From NCBI GenBank assembly GCA_040880465.1, contig JBBDIK010000011.1, forward strand, positions 266,210-330,209: DNA of 64,000 bases, given 5' to 3'. The translations under genes were made by a program, and so were the position numbers. Below are positions 52,421 to 60,414 of this stretch, piece after piece. Under the pieces are notes generated by a model. That model saw only the letters and a program-made list of their open reading frames with translations, was not told the origin of the DNA and made no database searches. Origin of the DNA: JBBDIK01 sp040880465 (GTDB lineage: Bacteria > Actinomycetota > UBA4738 > JBBDHU01). How positions within the stretch are numbered: the stretch's first letter is position 1; each line of letters begins with the position of its first letter.

Positions 52421-54199
52421 CTAGTTGAACGGATTCCCGTCGTCATCGCCGGGGTCGGTCGTGCCCGGATCGGTCGTGCCCGGATCGGTCGTGCCCGGAT
52501 CGGTCGTGCCGTCACTTCCGCCTGAACGTTGAGTGGTCCGGTCCTCCTCAACCGCCGCGTCCCGCTCGGGGTGCAAGGACTCTCCCGCCTTCTTCAGCGC
52601 GTCCCTCATGCACGGAAGCTTCGGCATCAGCGCGGCCGGGAAGACCGCCTGGAACATCGTGGCGCTTCCGCTCGCCACGTCCTTGGACGGAATATCGCTC
52701 TCGGAGAGCCCCATGATGTAGCGGGAGATCTCGGCGGCATCGTTCGCAGCCGAGGCCCGGAGCCAGATCTGCGTCGGACGGATCTCCTGGATCCCGCCGT
52801 TGAATCGTTCGTTGAGCTTCTCCTCGAGCACGGTGTTGTCGATCGGGTAGGCACCCGACACCGCCGGGTCCAGCTGATGCCCGTGGTCCGCCGTCACGAC
52901 CATCGCCCACTCCCCCTGCCCGACCTTCTTGTTCAGGTAGCTCACGAGGATCTTGAGGTTCTCATCCTGGACCTCCACCGTGTCCTGCATCTCGATGCTG
53001 TTGATCGAGTAGCCGTGACCGACGTTGTCGATGGCCTTGTAGTTCAGGAACAGCAGGTCCGGCACGTTGTCCTTGCCGAACCTCTCGCGCTTGATCACCG
53101 TCGTGATGAGCTTCGTCTGCTGCCAGATGCGGGCCGGCGTGTCCCACCCGAACCGCATCTTGGGGTCCGTCTGGAAATCGTGCCCACGCCAGGCGCCGTC
53201 CATCGACCCGTCCAGGGCGTCGACCTCCTTGAGGTAGTCGGCGAAGGTCGGAAGTTTGTTCACGTAGCGGGGGAACTGGAAGAACGGCTTGAGCGTCTCG
53301 CGGAGGTTCCAGACGACCCCTTCGTCTCCCTCGTCACCGGTGTTCTCGCGATTGACGGCTATGTCCCGGTCGCCACCTCCCCACATCGAGCCGTGGCTCA
53401 GCGCGCCCAGGTGGGCACCCAGGCTGGCCAGTCCCCCGACGATGGGCTTGTTGTCCAGCGAGCGGTCGTACAGATCGGCGAGCGTCGGAACGATCATGGT
53501 GATCGGACCGTTCCCCCACGGCGTCACCATGTCGCCACCGATCCGCATGCGCTGGTCGAGGACGCCGTTGGTCAGCGGGTACGCACCGGTACCGATCGTG
53601 GCGTGGGCCGGCGGCGTATCGGACTGGGCCGATCCGACGGTGGCGTTGTCGAACCAGGTGCCGTCTTCGATCAGGCTTTCCAGATACGGCCACGAGCGCG
53701 GATGGTTGTCGAGGACGTCGCGGCCTCCCGCATCCCAAACCAGCGTCACGATGAGCTTGGGGGGGTCCTTCCGCTGAGCTTTCGGCTCCAGTGCCGTCCG
53801 CAAGACCTTCCCGTCCGGCGCAGGGAACGAGTAGTTCAGCAACGCTCCTTGGGTCGGCGCGATATCAGCGAGCGTGGCGGGCTTGGACACGCTACCGCGG
53901 GCCTTGATGAACCCCGGCCCGTACCAGAGCATCGGGACTTCCTGGAGGTAGTCCCAGGGGCCGGCGTGCGGGAATCCCCGACCGAGGTAGTTGGGCTCGC
54001 GTGGCACGACGATGAGGTCTCCCCCGCGATCGGCCCGCCATCCGCGCCAGATCCTGAGCAGTTCGTCGTCGGCAAGGGTGCAGGCGGCGCGCTCGAGATC
54101 GCCGGTACCCTGGGCCGCTCCGCTGGACGGGACAGGCACGACCAACGCCCCGAGGAGGAGGCATCCGAGCAGCGGTCGGAGTACGCGTCGCGTCTTCAT
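52421..54199 (-). CDS. Secreted type I phosphodiesterase/phosphatase with repeat tail
   Basis: From ATG 54199 the 592-residue protein has a signal peptide (cleavage near ASSGAA to 30) and an alkaline phosphatase-fold domain of the nucleotide pyrophosphatase/phosphodiesterase group: a nucleophile region SDTPPAHATIGTG, LLFLNYKAIDNVGHG, and VTADHGHQ for the metals. A preceding segment (about 60-150) has a partly repeated AP-like stretch (PNYLGRGFPHAGPWDY). The C-terminus ends in four DPGTT units. Substrate unknown. Confidence 0.78.
   Translation of the reverse strand: MKTRRVLRPLLGCLLLGALVVPVPSSGAAQGTGDLERAACTLADDELLRIWRGWRADRGGDLIVVPREPNYLGRGFPHAGPWDYLQEVPMLWYGPGFIKARGSVSKPATLADIAPTQGALLNYSFPAPDGKVLRTALEPKAQRKDPPKLIVTLVWDAGGRDVLDNHPRSWPYLESLIEDGTWFDNATVGSAQSDTPPAHATIGTGAYPLTNGVLDQRMRIGGDMVTPWGNGPITMIVPTLADLYDRSLDNKPIVGGLASLGAHLGALSHGSMWGGGDRDIAVNRENTGDEGDEGVVWNLRETLKPFFQFPRYVNKLPTFADYLKEVDALDGSMDGAWRGHDFQTDPKMRFGWDTPARIWQQTKLITTVIKRERFGKDNVPDLLFLNYKAIDNVGHGYSINSIEMQDTVEVQDENLKILVSYLNKKVGQGEWAMVVTADHGHQLDPAVSGAYPIDNTVLEEKLNERFNGGIQEIRPTQIWLRASAANDAAEISRYIMGLSESDIPSKDVASGSATMFQAVFPAALMPKLPCMRDALKKAGESLHPERDAAVEEDRTTQRSGGSDGTTDPGTTDPGTTDPGTTDPGDDDGNPFN
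52452..52511 (-). repeat. 15-base tandem repeat encoding DPGTT units
   Basis: Four head-to-tail units of GGATCGGTCGTGCCC (52452-52511; first unit differs by one base, last by the final base). On the minus strand they encode the (TTDPG)n tail of the phosphodiesterase. In-frame and a multiple of three, so copy number can vary without breaking the gene. Confidence 0.85.
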
Positions 54200-54360
54200 G
54201 GTTTGGAGGTCCCGACAGGGGCAGCGAGCGTACCCGAAACCGCAGGTCACTCCCAGCAAGGTCGCGGATCAAGCTCAGGAAACCCCATCGTCACGGGTTC
54301 GCCACCAGGCACGCCGTGGTTCTCAGGCCGGAGCCCTGGATGCTTGCCAGCCCCACGGGG

Positions 54361-54452
54361 CGCCGCTATGGTGACCGGGTCCCGGACGGACCGTCCGAAC
54401 CCTCTCATCCGAACCCTTGCCGCTGCTTTGGCCGCTTCAGGTTCGGGCAAGG
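54361..54452 (+). promoter_or_regulatory. Structured leader of the RlpA-like gene, possible c-di-AMP riboswitch
   Basis: The leader has CCGTCCGAACCC then CATCCGAACCC (54391-54416), resembling the conserved CCGAACCC...CAGCTAACC part of the ydaO/c-di-AMP aptamer. CCTTGCC (54415-54421) pairs with GGCAAGG (54446-54452), hiding the AAGGAG ribosome site. CCGAACC (54409-54415) pairs with GGTTCGG (54440-54446) in an exclusive alternative. This is a switch layout; the aptamer assignment itself is uncertain. Confidence 0.4.
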
Positions 54453-54462
54453 AGCGACACCG

Positions 54463-55038
54463 ATGGAAAGTAGATCGGTCAGCACGAGGCTCGCCGTGCT
54501 CCTGGTTGCCCTCGCGCTCGTTTCGAGCGCCGCCCTCCTGCCGGTCACGTCCGCCTTCGCGCAGATCGATCACACGATCGACCGCTGGTGGCAGTACGAC
54601 CCCAACATGTGGAACCACGGGTTCTCGAAGCATCCCCGCCTCGTCGACCAGCACCAGCGGTGGCACGACAACCACCGGGACGCCGGGGCGAGCCGCCACG
54701 AGCAGTACCACAAGGAACTCGCGCGAGCCCACCGGCGGGTGCACTTCCACGATGCTCTGCGAACCGATACGGGGGACGCGACCTGGTACGACGCCGACGG
54801 AGCGACCGGCGCCTGCGGCAGGACGTTGCGCGGGATGTACGTTGCCCACCGGACCTGGGCCTGCGGTTCGCTGGTCTCCGTGCGCGCGAACGGGAAGTAC
54901 GTCTTCGTCCGGGTCCTCGATCGAGGTCCCTACGGCGACGGCCGCATCGTGGACCTGTCGGCAACGGCGTTCAGGAAGCTCGCGCCACTCTCACAGGGCG
55001 TGATCGACGACGTCCACGCGGTCAAGCTCAGGCGCTAG
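54463..55038 (+). CDS. Secreted RlpA-like double-psi beta-barrel protein
   Basis: The 191-residue protein has a signal peptide (cleavage near AFA, about 33), a His-rich linker, and an RlpA-like barrel (about 105-190): GDATWYD, YVAHRTWACGSL with H129, and RVLDRGPYGDGRIVDLS with D153, the catalytic Asp equivalent. It probably cleaves bare glycan strands of peptidoglycan or acts in cell wall remodelling. The leader upstream looks like a riboswitch that can hide the ribosome site. Confidence 0.82.
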   Translation: MESRSVSTRLAVLLVALALVSSAALLPVTSAFAQIDHTIDRWWQYDPNMWNHGFSKHPRLVDQHQRWHDNHRDAGASRHEQYHKELARAHRRVHFHDALRTDTGDATWYDADGATGACGRTLRGMYVAHRTWACGSLVSVRANGKYVFVRVLDRGPYGDGRIVDLSATAFRKLAPLSQGVIDDVHAVKLRR

Positions 55039-55375
55039 CGTCCGGGGCCCGCACCGGACCGCCCGGGCGTGGGACGTCCTTGATCGCTCCGCGGATCTCG
55101 TCGAACGAGTCCACGGTCACGTTCACCTCGGATGCATCGAAGTCCGCAACGATCCGCAGGCCCGGATACACCGCGCGGGCCCGCTTCACCAGTTCGCCGA
55201 AGGGCCCGGACACCACCAGGAGGTGAGCACGGCCATCCGCGAGCTGGGCCAGGGCTTCCTCCGAGGTTGTGGCCCCCGGGGATAGCTCCCAGTCCGCCGC
55301 GACCGATGCCCGCTTGAGCGTCGCCAGCGCCTTCGCGTCCGGTGCGACGCACAGCACCTTCAGGGCACGGCACAT
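55028..55375 (-). CDS. Pseudo-receiver-like small protein
   Basis: The 115-residue protein follows a receiver-like alternation (KVLCVAPDAKALATLKRA, AHLLVVSGPF, PGLRIVADFD), but both the N-terminal acidic pair and the phosphoacceptor Asp are missing (SGPF instead of D-x-x-P). I infer a phosphorylation-independent regulator or a plain Rossmann-like fold. Its ATG is three bases after the corA stop, so it is co-expressed with CorA. The stop overlaps the RlpA gene by 11 bases. Confidence 0.55.
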   Translation of the reverse strand: MCRALKVLCVAPDAKALATLKRASVAADWELSPGATTSEEALAQLADGRAHLLVVSGPFGELVKRARAVYPGLRIVADFDASEVNVTVDSFDEIRGAIKDVPRPGGPVRAPDASA

Positions 55376-55377
55376 CG

Positions 55378-56364
55378 CTACAACCAGTCCTTGTGCTTGA
55401 ACACCCGATAGAGGATGAACGCCGCAACCACCATCAGCCCCAACGCCATCGGATATCCGAGTGCGAAGCGCAACTCCGGCATCTCACGGAAATTCATCCC
55501 GTAGATGCCGGCGATCAAGGTCGGTACCAACAGGATCGCGGCCCATCCGGAGAGCTTCTTCATCGTTTGGTTCAGCTCGTTGGACACCTGGGCCATCTGC
55601 GCCTCGAACGCGGATGTGAGTTGATCCCGGGCGTTGTCGATCAGCTCGATCACCCGCAGGACGGCGTCGGCCACGTCGCGGAAGTCCTCCGCGGCCGCGG
55701 GCCCGACGAACGGGGCGGGCCTCTGCGCGAGTTCGCGGAGCTCTCCGAACGGAAGGATCTCGCGGCGGAACTTGGCGAGCTCTCCGCGCAGACGGTGGAT
55801 CTCGAGCTGCAGGGCCTTCCGGCGCTCCTGCAAGGCCTTGGATCCGGTGGAGTTCTGGTCATCGAACACGCGGTCGGTCAGCGCATCCGCCTGCTCCTCG
55901 AACCGGTCGACCACGTCGAAGTAGTCGTCGACGATCTCGTCCAGGAGCACGGCGAGTAGGAACGCGCCACCCTCGATCCCCCGTTCCGGGGCCCGGGCCC
56001 AGCGAGCGGCGACCGGGGACAGGTCGAAGGTGGGCCCGTATCGCAGGGTGACCAGGAACGACGCGCCGGCGATCGCGTGGATCTCGTGCGTCTTCAACTC
56101 CTCGTCGAAGAGCACACCATAGGAGCGGACGAGCAGGACGTCGTCGAACACCTTCGTCTTCGGGGGCCGACCGAGCCGCTGGAGCCGCGCGAGATCGAAC
56201 TCGACGAGGGGTGGGATCGCCGCCTGCAACGCCGTGAAGTCGCCGGGTTCGGGTGCGATGACATCGAGCCAGACGAGCTCGTCGGACGCCAAGAGTGAAC
56301 CGACACCGTCGAGTCCGGTGACGGACGGGTCCCTGACGCCGCCGCGGTAGAGCGAGCATTCCAC
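55378..56364 (-). CDS. corA: CorA-type magnesium/cobalt channel
   Basis: The 328-residue protein has the CorA layout: a large cytoplasmic domain, long helices, then two membrane helices with YGMNF between (about 292-296). It conducts Mg2+ (or Co2+, Ni2+) inward. Two Mg systems, CorA and the SLC41-type transporter, are thus in the window. Divergent from the TetR gene across 47 bases. Confidence 0.92.
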   Translation of the reverse strand: MECSLYRGGVRDPSVTGLDGVGSLLASDELVWLDVIAPEPGDFTALQAAIPPLVEFDLARLQRLGRPPKTKVFDDVLLVRSYGVLFDEELKTHEIHAIAGASFLVTLRYGPTFDLSPVAARWARAPERGIEGGAFLLAVLLDEIVDDYFDVVDRFEEQADALTDRVFDDQNSTGSKALQERRKALQLEIHRLRGELAKFRREILPFGELRELAQRPAPFVGPAAAEDFRDVADAVLRVIELIDNARDQLTSAFEAQMAQVSNELNQTMKKLSGWAAILLVPTLIAGIYGMNFREMPELRFALGYPMALGLMVVAAFILYRVFKHKDWL

Positions 56365-56411
56365 GCGCGCAGCCTACCCCACGGCCGGAGGAGGTCCGAT
56401 AGCATGACCTC

Positions 56412-57014
56412 GTGGCAACTACCCCCGCCAAGCGACGTATGCGCGCGCCCGAACGACGGGCCCAGCTCCTACAGGTGGCGAGGACGGCATTCGGCCAGAA
56501 CGGCTTCCACGGGGTGTCGATGGAGACGGTCGCCCGCGAGGCCGGGGTCACCAAGCCGATCCTGTACGACCACTTCGCCTCGAAAGAAGAGTTGTATCGG
56601 GCACTGATCGAGCAGGATGCGGCGGCCCTCGAGGCCCGGGTCCGGGCCGCACTGACCGCGCGCACCGGGAACCGGGAAAGGATCCGCGCTTCGTTCCAGG
56701 CTTACTACGACTTCGTGGACGAACACGCCGAGGGATTCCGTCTCGTCATGCGGGAACAAGCCAGCCCCGTAGCACTCTCCCCGGTGCGCGAGGTCCGCGA
56801 GCACATCATCCAGGCCGTCGCCGAGCTGATCGGGCGCCAGACCCGCGGCAAGGTCGGCGGGGCGGATGCCGAGATGGTGGCCGTCGGCGTGATCGCCCTG
56901 GTTGAGGCAGGGGCGCAGCGAGACCCGGGCGGGCCGCGGAGCGAACGTGAACGGCAGGTCGACATCCTGGTCCGGCTGGCGTGGCGGGGGATCACCGGCG
57001 TCACCGAGGACTGA
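56412..57014 (+). CDS. TetR-family transcriptional regulator
   Basis: The 200-residue protein has an N-terminal TetR HTH (RRAQLLQVARTAFGQNGFHGVSMETVAREAGVTKPILYDHFASKEEL, with the recognition helix at TKPILYDHF) and an all-helical ligand domain. The start is GTG 56412; an ATG at 56404 is in another frame. Divergent from corA and 71 bases before the DUF47 gene, either of which could be its target. Confidence 0.88.
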   Translation: MATTPAKRRMRAPERRAQLLQVARTAFGQNGFHGVSMETVAREAGVTKPILYDHFASKEELYRALIEQDAAALEARVRAALTARTGNRERIRASFQAYYDFVDEHAEGFRLVMREQASPVALSPVREVREHIIQAVAELIGRQTRGKVGGADAEMVAVGVIALVEAGAQRDPGGPRSERERQVDILVRLAWRGITGVTED

Positions 57015-57085
57015 CTGGGTGACGCCGGCAACGCCCTGTGCTACACATGGCGCGCCAGAGAGCGACTCAGGGGGAAAGGGAGCCG

Positions 57086-57709
57086 GTGAAGCTCAAGATC
57101 TCGCACAAGGCTGAGGAGTTCTTCCACCAGTACGCGGAGCTTGCGCAGACGCTCCGGATCGGCGCGGAAGAGCTCCAGGACCTGGTCCAGAATTACGAGA
57201 ACGTCGAGATCAAGGTCGGGCGGATCAAGGACCGGGAACACGAAGGTGACGAGATCACCCACGCCATCATCCTGCGGGCGAACACCATGTTCGTGACCCC
57301 CATGGACCGTGAGGACATCTACGCGCTCGCGACCGCGATGGACGACGTCCTCGATGCCATCGAGGCGGTGGCCGACCAGTTCGTCTTGCATCGGATCGAG
57401 CAGCCGCTTCCGGAGATGAAGGCCCAGGTCGAGATCCTCCTGCAGGCCGCACGCCAGACGGAGGAGGCCGTCAAGGCTCTGCCGAAGATGAACCGGGAAA
57501 CGCTCGAGCCCTACTGGATCGAGATCAATCGGCTCGAGAACGAGGGGGACACGATGTACCGGCGGGCGGTCGCCGACCTGTTCTCCGGCGACTACAAGGC
57601 GATGGACGTCCTCCGGTCGAAGGAGATCATCGAGGGCATCGAAGAAGCTATCGACGGTCTGGAGAACGTGGCCAACATCATCGAGGCCGCGGTCCTCAAG
57701 CACGCCTAG
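57086..57709 (+). CDS. DUF47 (PhoU-like) phosphate transport accessory protein
   Basis: The 207-residue helical protein has the DUF47 pattern (AEELQDLV, DREHEGDEITHAII, MDREDIYALATAMDDVLDAIE, LENEGDTMYRRAV). DUF47 proteins are partners of Pit phosphate permeases. GTG 57086 is the start, with GGGGGAAAGGGAG upstream. It converges on the small membrane gene and Pit, sharing CTAG at the stops. Confidence 0.87.
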   Translation: MKLKISHKAEEFFHQYAELAQTLRIGAEELQDLVQNYENVEIKVGRIKDREHEGDEITHAIILRANTMFVTPMDREDIYALATAMDDVLDAIEAVADQFVLHRIEQPLPEMKAQVEILLQAARQTEEAVKALPKMNRETLEPYWIEINRLENEGDTMYRRAVADLFSGDYKAMDVLRSKEIIEGIEEAIDGLENVANIIEAAVLKHA

Positions 57710-57918
57710 GCCGTCGGCCCGGCCTCGTCCTTCGCCTTGCGGCGCTTCGCTGCCCGCTGCGACGCAAGTTCCTCGATCCCCAGGACGACCGCCCAGAATG
57801 CCGCGAGGCCGCCGGTGAAGTAGTTCACCCCGTGGAGCTCTGCCGGCGTTACCGTCAGCATGAAGAAACAGATCAGTGACATGGCAGCGAAGAACAGCGG
57901 ACGGCGGCTGAGCCTCAC
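57706..57918 (-). CDS. Small two-helix membrane protein coupled to Pit
   Basis: The 70-residue protein (GTG 57918) has two hydrophobic helices (about 9-25 and 34-47) and a basic-acidic tail (RAAKRRKAKDE). Its start overlaps the Pit stop (GTGA), so it is translated with Pit. I know no name for it; a small subunit or assembly factor of the permease is an inference from position. Confidence 0.6.
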   Translation of the reverse strand: MRLSRRPLFFAAMSLICFFMLTVTPAELHGVNYFTGGLAAFWAVVLGIEELASQRAAKRRKAKDEAGPTA

Positions 57919-58907
57919 AAGAACACCTGCATGATCTCCTGGAAGATCCAAGCGACGGCGAACGCGGCCGGGATCGTGATGACCCACGCCCAGACGACCT
58001 TGCCGGCGATCCCCCAGCGGACGGCCGACAACCGTTGCGTGGTCCCAGTTCCGACGATGGCCCCGGTGATGGTGTGGGTCGTGGACACCGGGATCCCCGC
58101 GAACGAGGTGAAGAACAGGGTGATGGCCGCCGCGGACTCGGCCGCCATCCCGTTGACCGGCTGCAGCCGGGTGATCTTCGAACCCATCGTGTGCACGATG
58201 CGCCACCCACCGACCATCGTGCCGAGCCCGATCGCGGTGTGCGCGGCGAGGACCACCCATAGCGGCACTTCGGCGTCGGCCGAGACCATCCCATTGGCGA
58301 TCAGCAGCGCCAGGATGACACCCATCGTCTTCTGCGCGTCGTTCGCGCCGTGCCCGAGACTGAAGGCGGCGGCCGATACGAGCTGACCGCGCCGGAAGCC
58401 CTTGTTGAGCCTGTCCACGCGGCGCGCCCGGTGGAAGACCCAGTAGGTGATCACCATGAACGTGAACCCCAGGAGGAACCCGAGGATCGGCGAGAGCACG
58501 ATGAAGACCGCGATCTTCTGGAACCCGGACCCGATCAACGACTCCCATCCGGCGGCAGCGACCGCCGCCCCGGCCATGCCACCGACCAACGCGTGGGAGG
58601 AGGAGGTCGGAAGACCCAGCCACCACGTGATGAGGTCCCAGACGATCGCCCCCATGAGGCCGCTGAAGATGATGGCGTTCGTGAAGACCTCGGGTTGGAC
58701 CACATCCTTGGCGATGGTCGCGGCGACCGCGGTCCCGAACACGAGGAACGCGATGAAGTTGAAGAACGCAGCCCACGCCACCGCCAGCTTCGGCGACAGC
58801 ACCCGCGTCGAGACGATGGTCGCGATCGAGTTCGCGGCGTCGTGGAACCCATTGATGAAGTCGAAGCAGAGGGCGATGACGACGATGACGACAACGGCGA
58901 TACTCAC
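57915..58907 (-). CDS. pit: Pit-family inorganic phosphate permease
   Basis: The 330-residue protein has the two PiT signature regions (FDFINGFHDAANSIAT and SLGHGANDAQKTMGVI) and about ten membrane helices. It imports phosphate (with divalent metal) by ion symport, and often carries arsenate as well. GTG 58907 overlaps the stop of the upstream DUF47 gene; the stop overlaps the small membrane gene. Confidence 0.94.
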   Translation of the reverse strand: MSIAVVVIVVIALCFDFINGFHDAANSIATIVSTRVLSPKLAVAWAAFFNFIAFLVFGTAVAATIAKDVVQPEVFTNAIIFSGLMGAIVWDLITWWLGLPTSSSHALVGGMAGAAVAAAGWESLIGSGFQKIAVFIVLSPILGFLLGFTFMVITYWVFHRARRVDRLNKGFRRGQLVSAAAFSLGHGANDAQKTMGVILALLIANGMVSADAEVPLWVVLAAHTAIGLGTMVGGWRIVHTMGSKITRLQPVNGMAAESAAAITLFFTSFAGIPVSTTHTITGAIVGTGTTQRLSAVRWGIAGKVVWAWVITIPAAFAVAWIFQEIMQVFL

Positions 58908-59521
58908 GTGAATCTGAGCGCGATCGACTCGACGGCGTTCGCGATGTCCTCACACCGGTCCATGCCCTCTTCCATCTCGTCCAGGATGTCCTTCCACCGG
59001 AGGACCTCCATCGCGCTCGGGTCACCCGAGAACAGCCGCGCGACGGCCCGGCGGTAGATGCGGTCCCCGTCCCGCTCCAGACGGATGACCTCGGTCCACA
59101 GGCGCTCCTTGCCGAGCAGCGAGCGCAGGCTGCGCATCAGGCGGCAGATGACCTCCGTGGCTTTGACCATCGTCTCGACCTGCAGGCGGAACTCGGGCAG
59201 GGGCTCCGTGATCCCGTGCAGAACGATCAGGTCGGCGACGAACTCCTGCACATCCAAGATGTCGTCGAGGCGAGATGCCAGCTCGTGGATGTCCTCGCGG
59301 TCGAAGGGGACCACGAACGTCGAGTTCAGCCGGGCGATGATCTGATGCGTGAGATCATCGCCCTCGTGTTCCAGGTCCTGGATGCGCCGGCTGTGGGCCT
59401 CGGCGTTCGGGAAATCATCGATCAGCGCCTGGAGCTCTCTGGCTCCGGCGGCGACGGTATCCGCGGAACGTTCGAACAGGTCGTAGAACACCTGGTCCCG
59501 CGGGATGACTTGGAACGCCAC
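58904..59521 (-). CDS. DUF47 (PhoU-like) phosphate transport accessory protein
   Basis: The 205-residue protein is a second DUF47 copy (LEHEGDDLTHQIIARL, FDREDIHELASRLDDILDVQEF, LERDGDRIYRRAVARL). GTG 59521 follows GGGGAAG and is the start of the conserved domain; the frame stays open to 59656 across the fluoride riboswitch. Its stop overlaps the Pit start, the classic DUF47-Pit pair. The other copy lies on the opposite side of Pit. Confidence 0.9.
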   Translation of the reverse strand: MAFQVIPRDQVFYDLFERSADTVAAGARELQALIDDFPNAEAHSRRIQDLEHEGDDLTHQIIARLNSTFVVPFDREDIHELASRLDDILDVQEFVADLIVLHGITEPLPEFRLQVETMVKATEVICRLMRSLRSLLGKERLWTEVIRLERDGDRIYRRAVARLFSGDPSAMEVLRWKDILDEMEEGMDRCEDIANAVESIALRFT

Positions 59522-59627
59522 GTCTTCCCCTTGCTTCGTGCCGCACGCACGGTACAGACCCCCGAGCCGAGTGTCCACCTCCCAGACCGATCCGTCGCGG
59601 GAGCCCTTGCTAGACTCGGCCGTCCAT

Positions 59628-59676
59628 GGGCGATGGAGCTCGCCCCGAACCGCCACACCGGCTGATGGCTCCTACG
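59628..59676 (+). promoter_or_regulatory. Fluoride (crcB) riboswitch
   Basis: The leader contains GGGCGATGGAGCTCGCCCCG, then AACCGCC...GGCTGATGGCTCCTAC, which are the conserved parts of the fluoride aptamer: the GGCGATGG-GCC stem with the pseudoknot-forming GATGGCTCCTAC. A TAGACT -10-like box at 59611-59616 lies just upstream. The GGGAGG ribosome site of crcB follows at 59681-59687. Confidence 0.92.
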
Positions 59677-59692
59677 GACACGGGAGGACCTG

Positions 59693-60067
59693 ATGCGCAC
59701 CCTCGTCGCGATCGCGGTCGCCGGAGCAGCCGGAACCCTGGCCCGCTATGGGCTGGATCGGCTGGTGGATACCCGGACGGGAGGCGGCTTCCCATGGGGG
59801 ACGCTCCTCGTCAACATCACGGGCGCCTTCGCCCTCGGCTTCCTCTTCACCCTGATGGCGGAACGGCTCGACGTGGCGGCCTGGCTCCGTACCGCCGTTA
59901 CCACGGGGTTCCTCGGGGCTTACACGACCTTCTCCACGTTGTCGTTCGAAACGGTGCGCCTGGCCGAGTCCGGGGCCGTCGTTCCCGCGGTGACCAACGC
60001 GGCGGGCAGTATCGTCCTGGGCGTGCTGGCCGCGGCCGTCGGCATCTACGCTGGGAGACTCGCATGA
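59693..60067 (+). CDS. crcB: Fluoride channel CrcB/Fluc
   Basis: The 124-residue protein has four membrane helices and the Fluc signatures (AGAAGTLARYGL, GTLLVNITGAFALGFL, GFLGAYTTFSTLSFE). The dimer exports fluoride. The fluoride riboswitch directly upstream confirms the assignment. The ATGA overlap with the next gene couples them. Confidence 0.96.
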   Translation: MRTLVAIAVAGAAGTLARYGLDRLVDTRTGGGFPWGTLLVNITGAFALGFLFTLMAERLDVAAWLRTAVTTGFLGAYTTFSTLSFETVRLAESGAVVPAVTNAAGSIVLGVLAAAVGIYAGRLA

Positions 60068-60414
60068 AGTTCGAGGGCGAGGGCAAGCTGCTCCGGATCT
60101 TCATCGGCGAGTCCGATCACTGGGATCACAAACCCTTGTACGAGGAGATCGTTCGGCGGGCCCGGGCAGAAGGGCTCGCAGGCGCGACCGTGCTCCGCGG
60201 TATCGAAGGCTTCGGCAAGAGTTCGCGACTCCACACGACCCGACTGCTCTCCATGAGCGAGGACCTGCCCGTCGTCATCGAGCTGGTCGACACCGCCGAG
60301 CGGATCGACCACATCCTCCCAATCCTGGACGAGCTGGTCGCTGAAGGGATGATGACGGTCGAACCCGTCCACGTGATCGCCTACCGTGGCCGCGGCGAGC
60401 AGGATGGATCGTGA
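60064..60414 (+). CDS. DUF190 (PII-like) protein
   Basis: The 116-residue protein has the DUF190 pattern (KLLRIFIGESDHWDHKPLYEEIVRRARAEGLAGATVLRGIEGFG; split by motif: FIGESD and VLRGIEGFG). The fold is ferredoxin-like, related to PII regulators, and these genes commonly follow crcB. A role in regulating CrcB is inferred from position. The start overlaps the crcB stop and its stop overlaps the phosphatase GTG. Confidence 0.88.
   Translation: MKFEGEGKLLRIFIGESDHWDHKPLYEEIVRRARAEGLAGATVLRGIEGFGKSSRLHTTRLLSMSEDLPVVIELVDTAERIDHILPILDELVAEGMMTVEPVHVIAYRGRGEQDGS

Noticed and set aside
57706..59025. Single 439-residue minus-strand protein
   Set aside because: Only its last 70 residues look like a real membrane protein. 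The rest is out-of-frame Pit coding, so I kept the Pit gene and a separate 70-residue gene.
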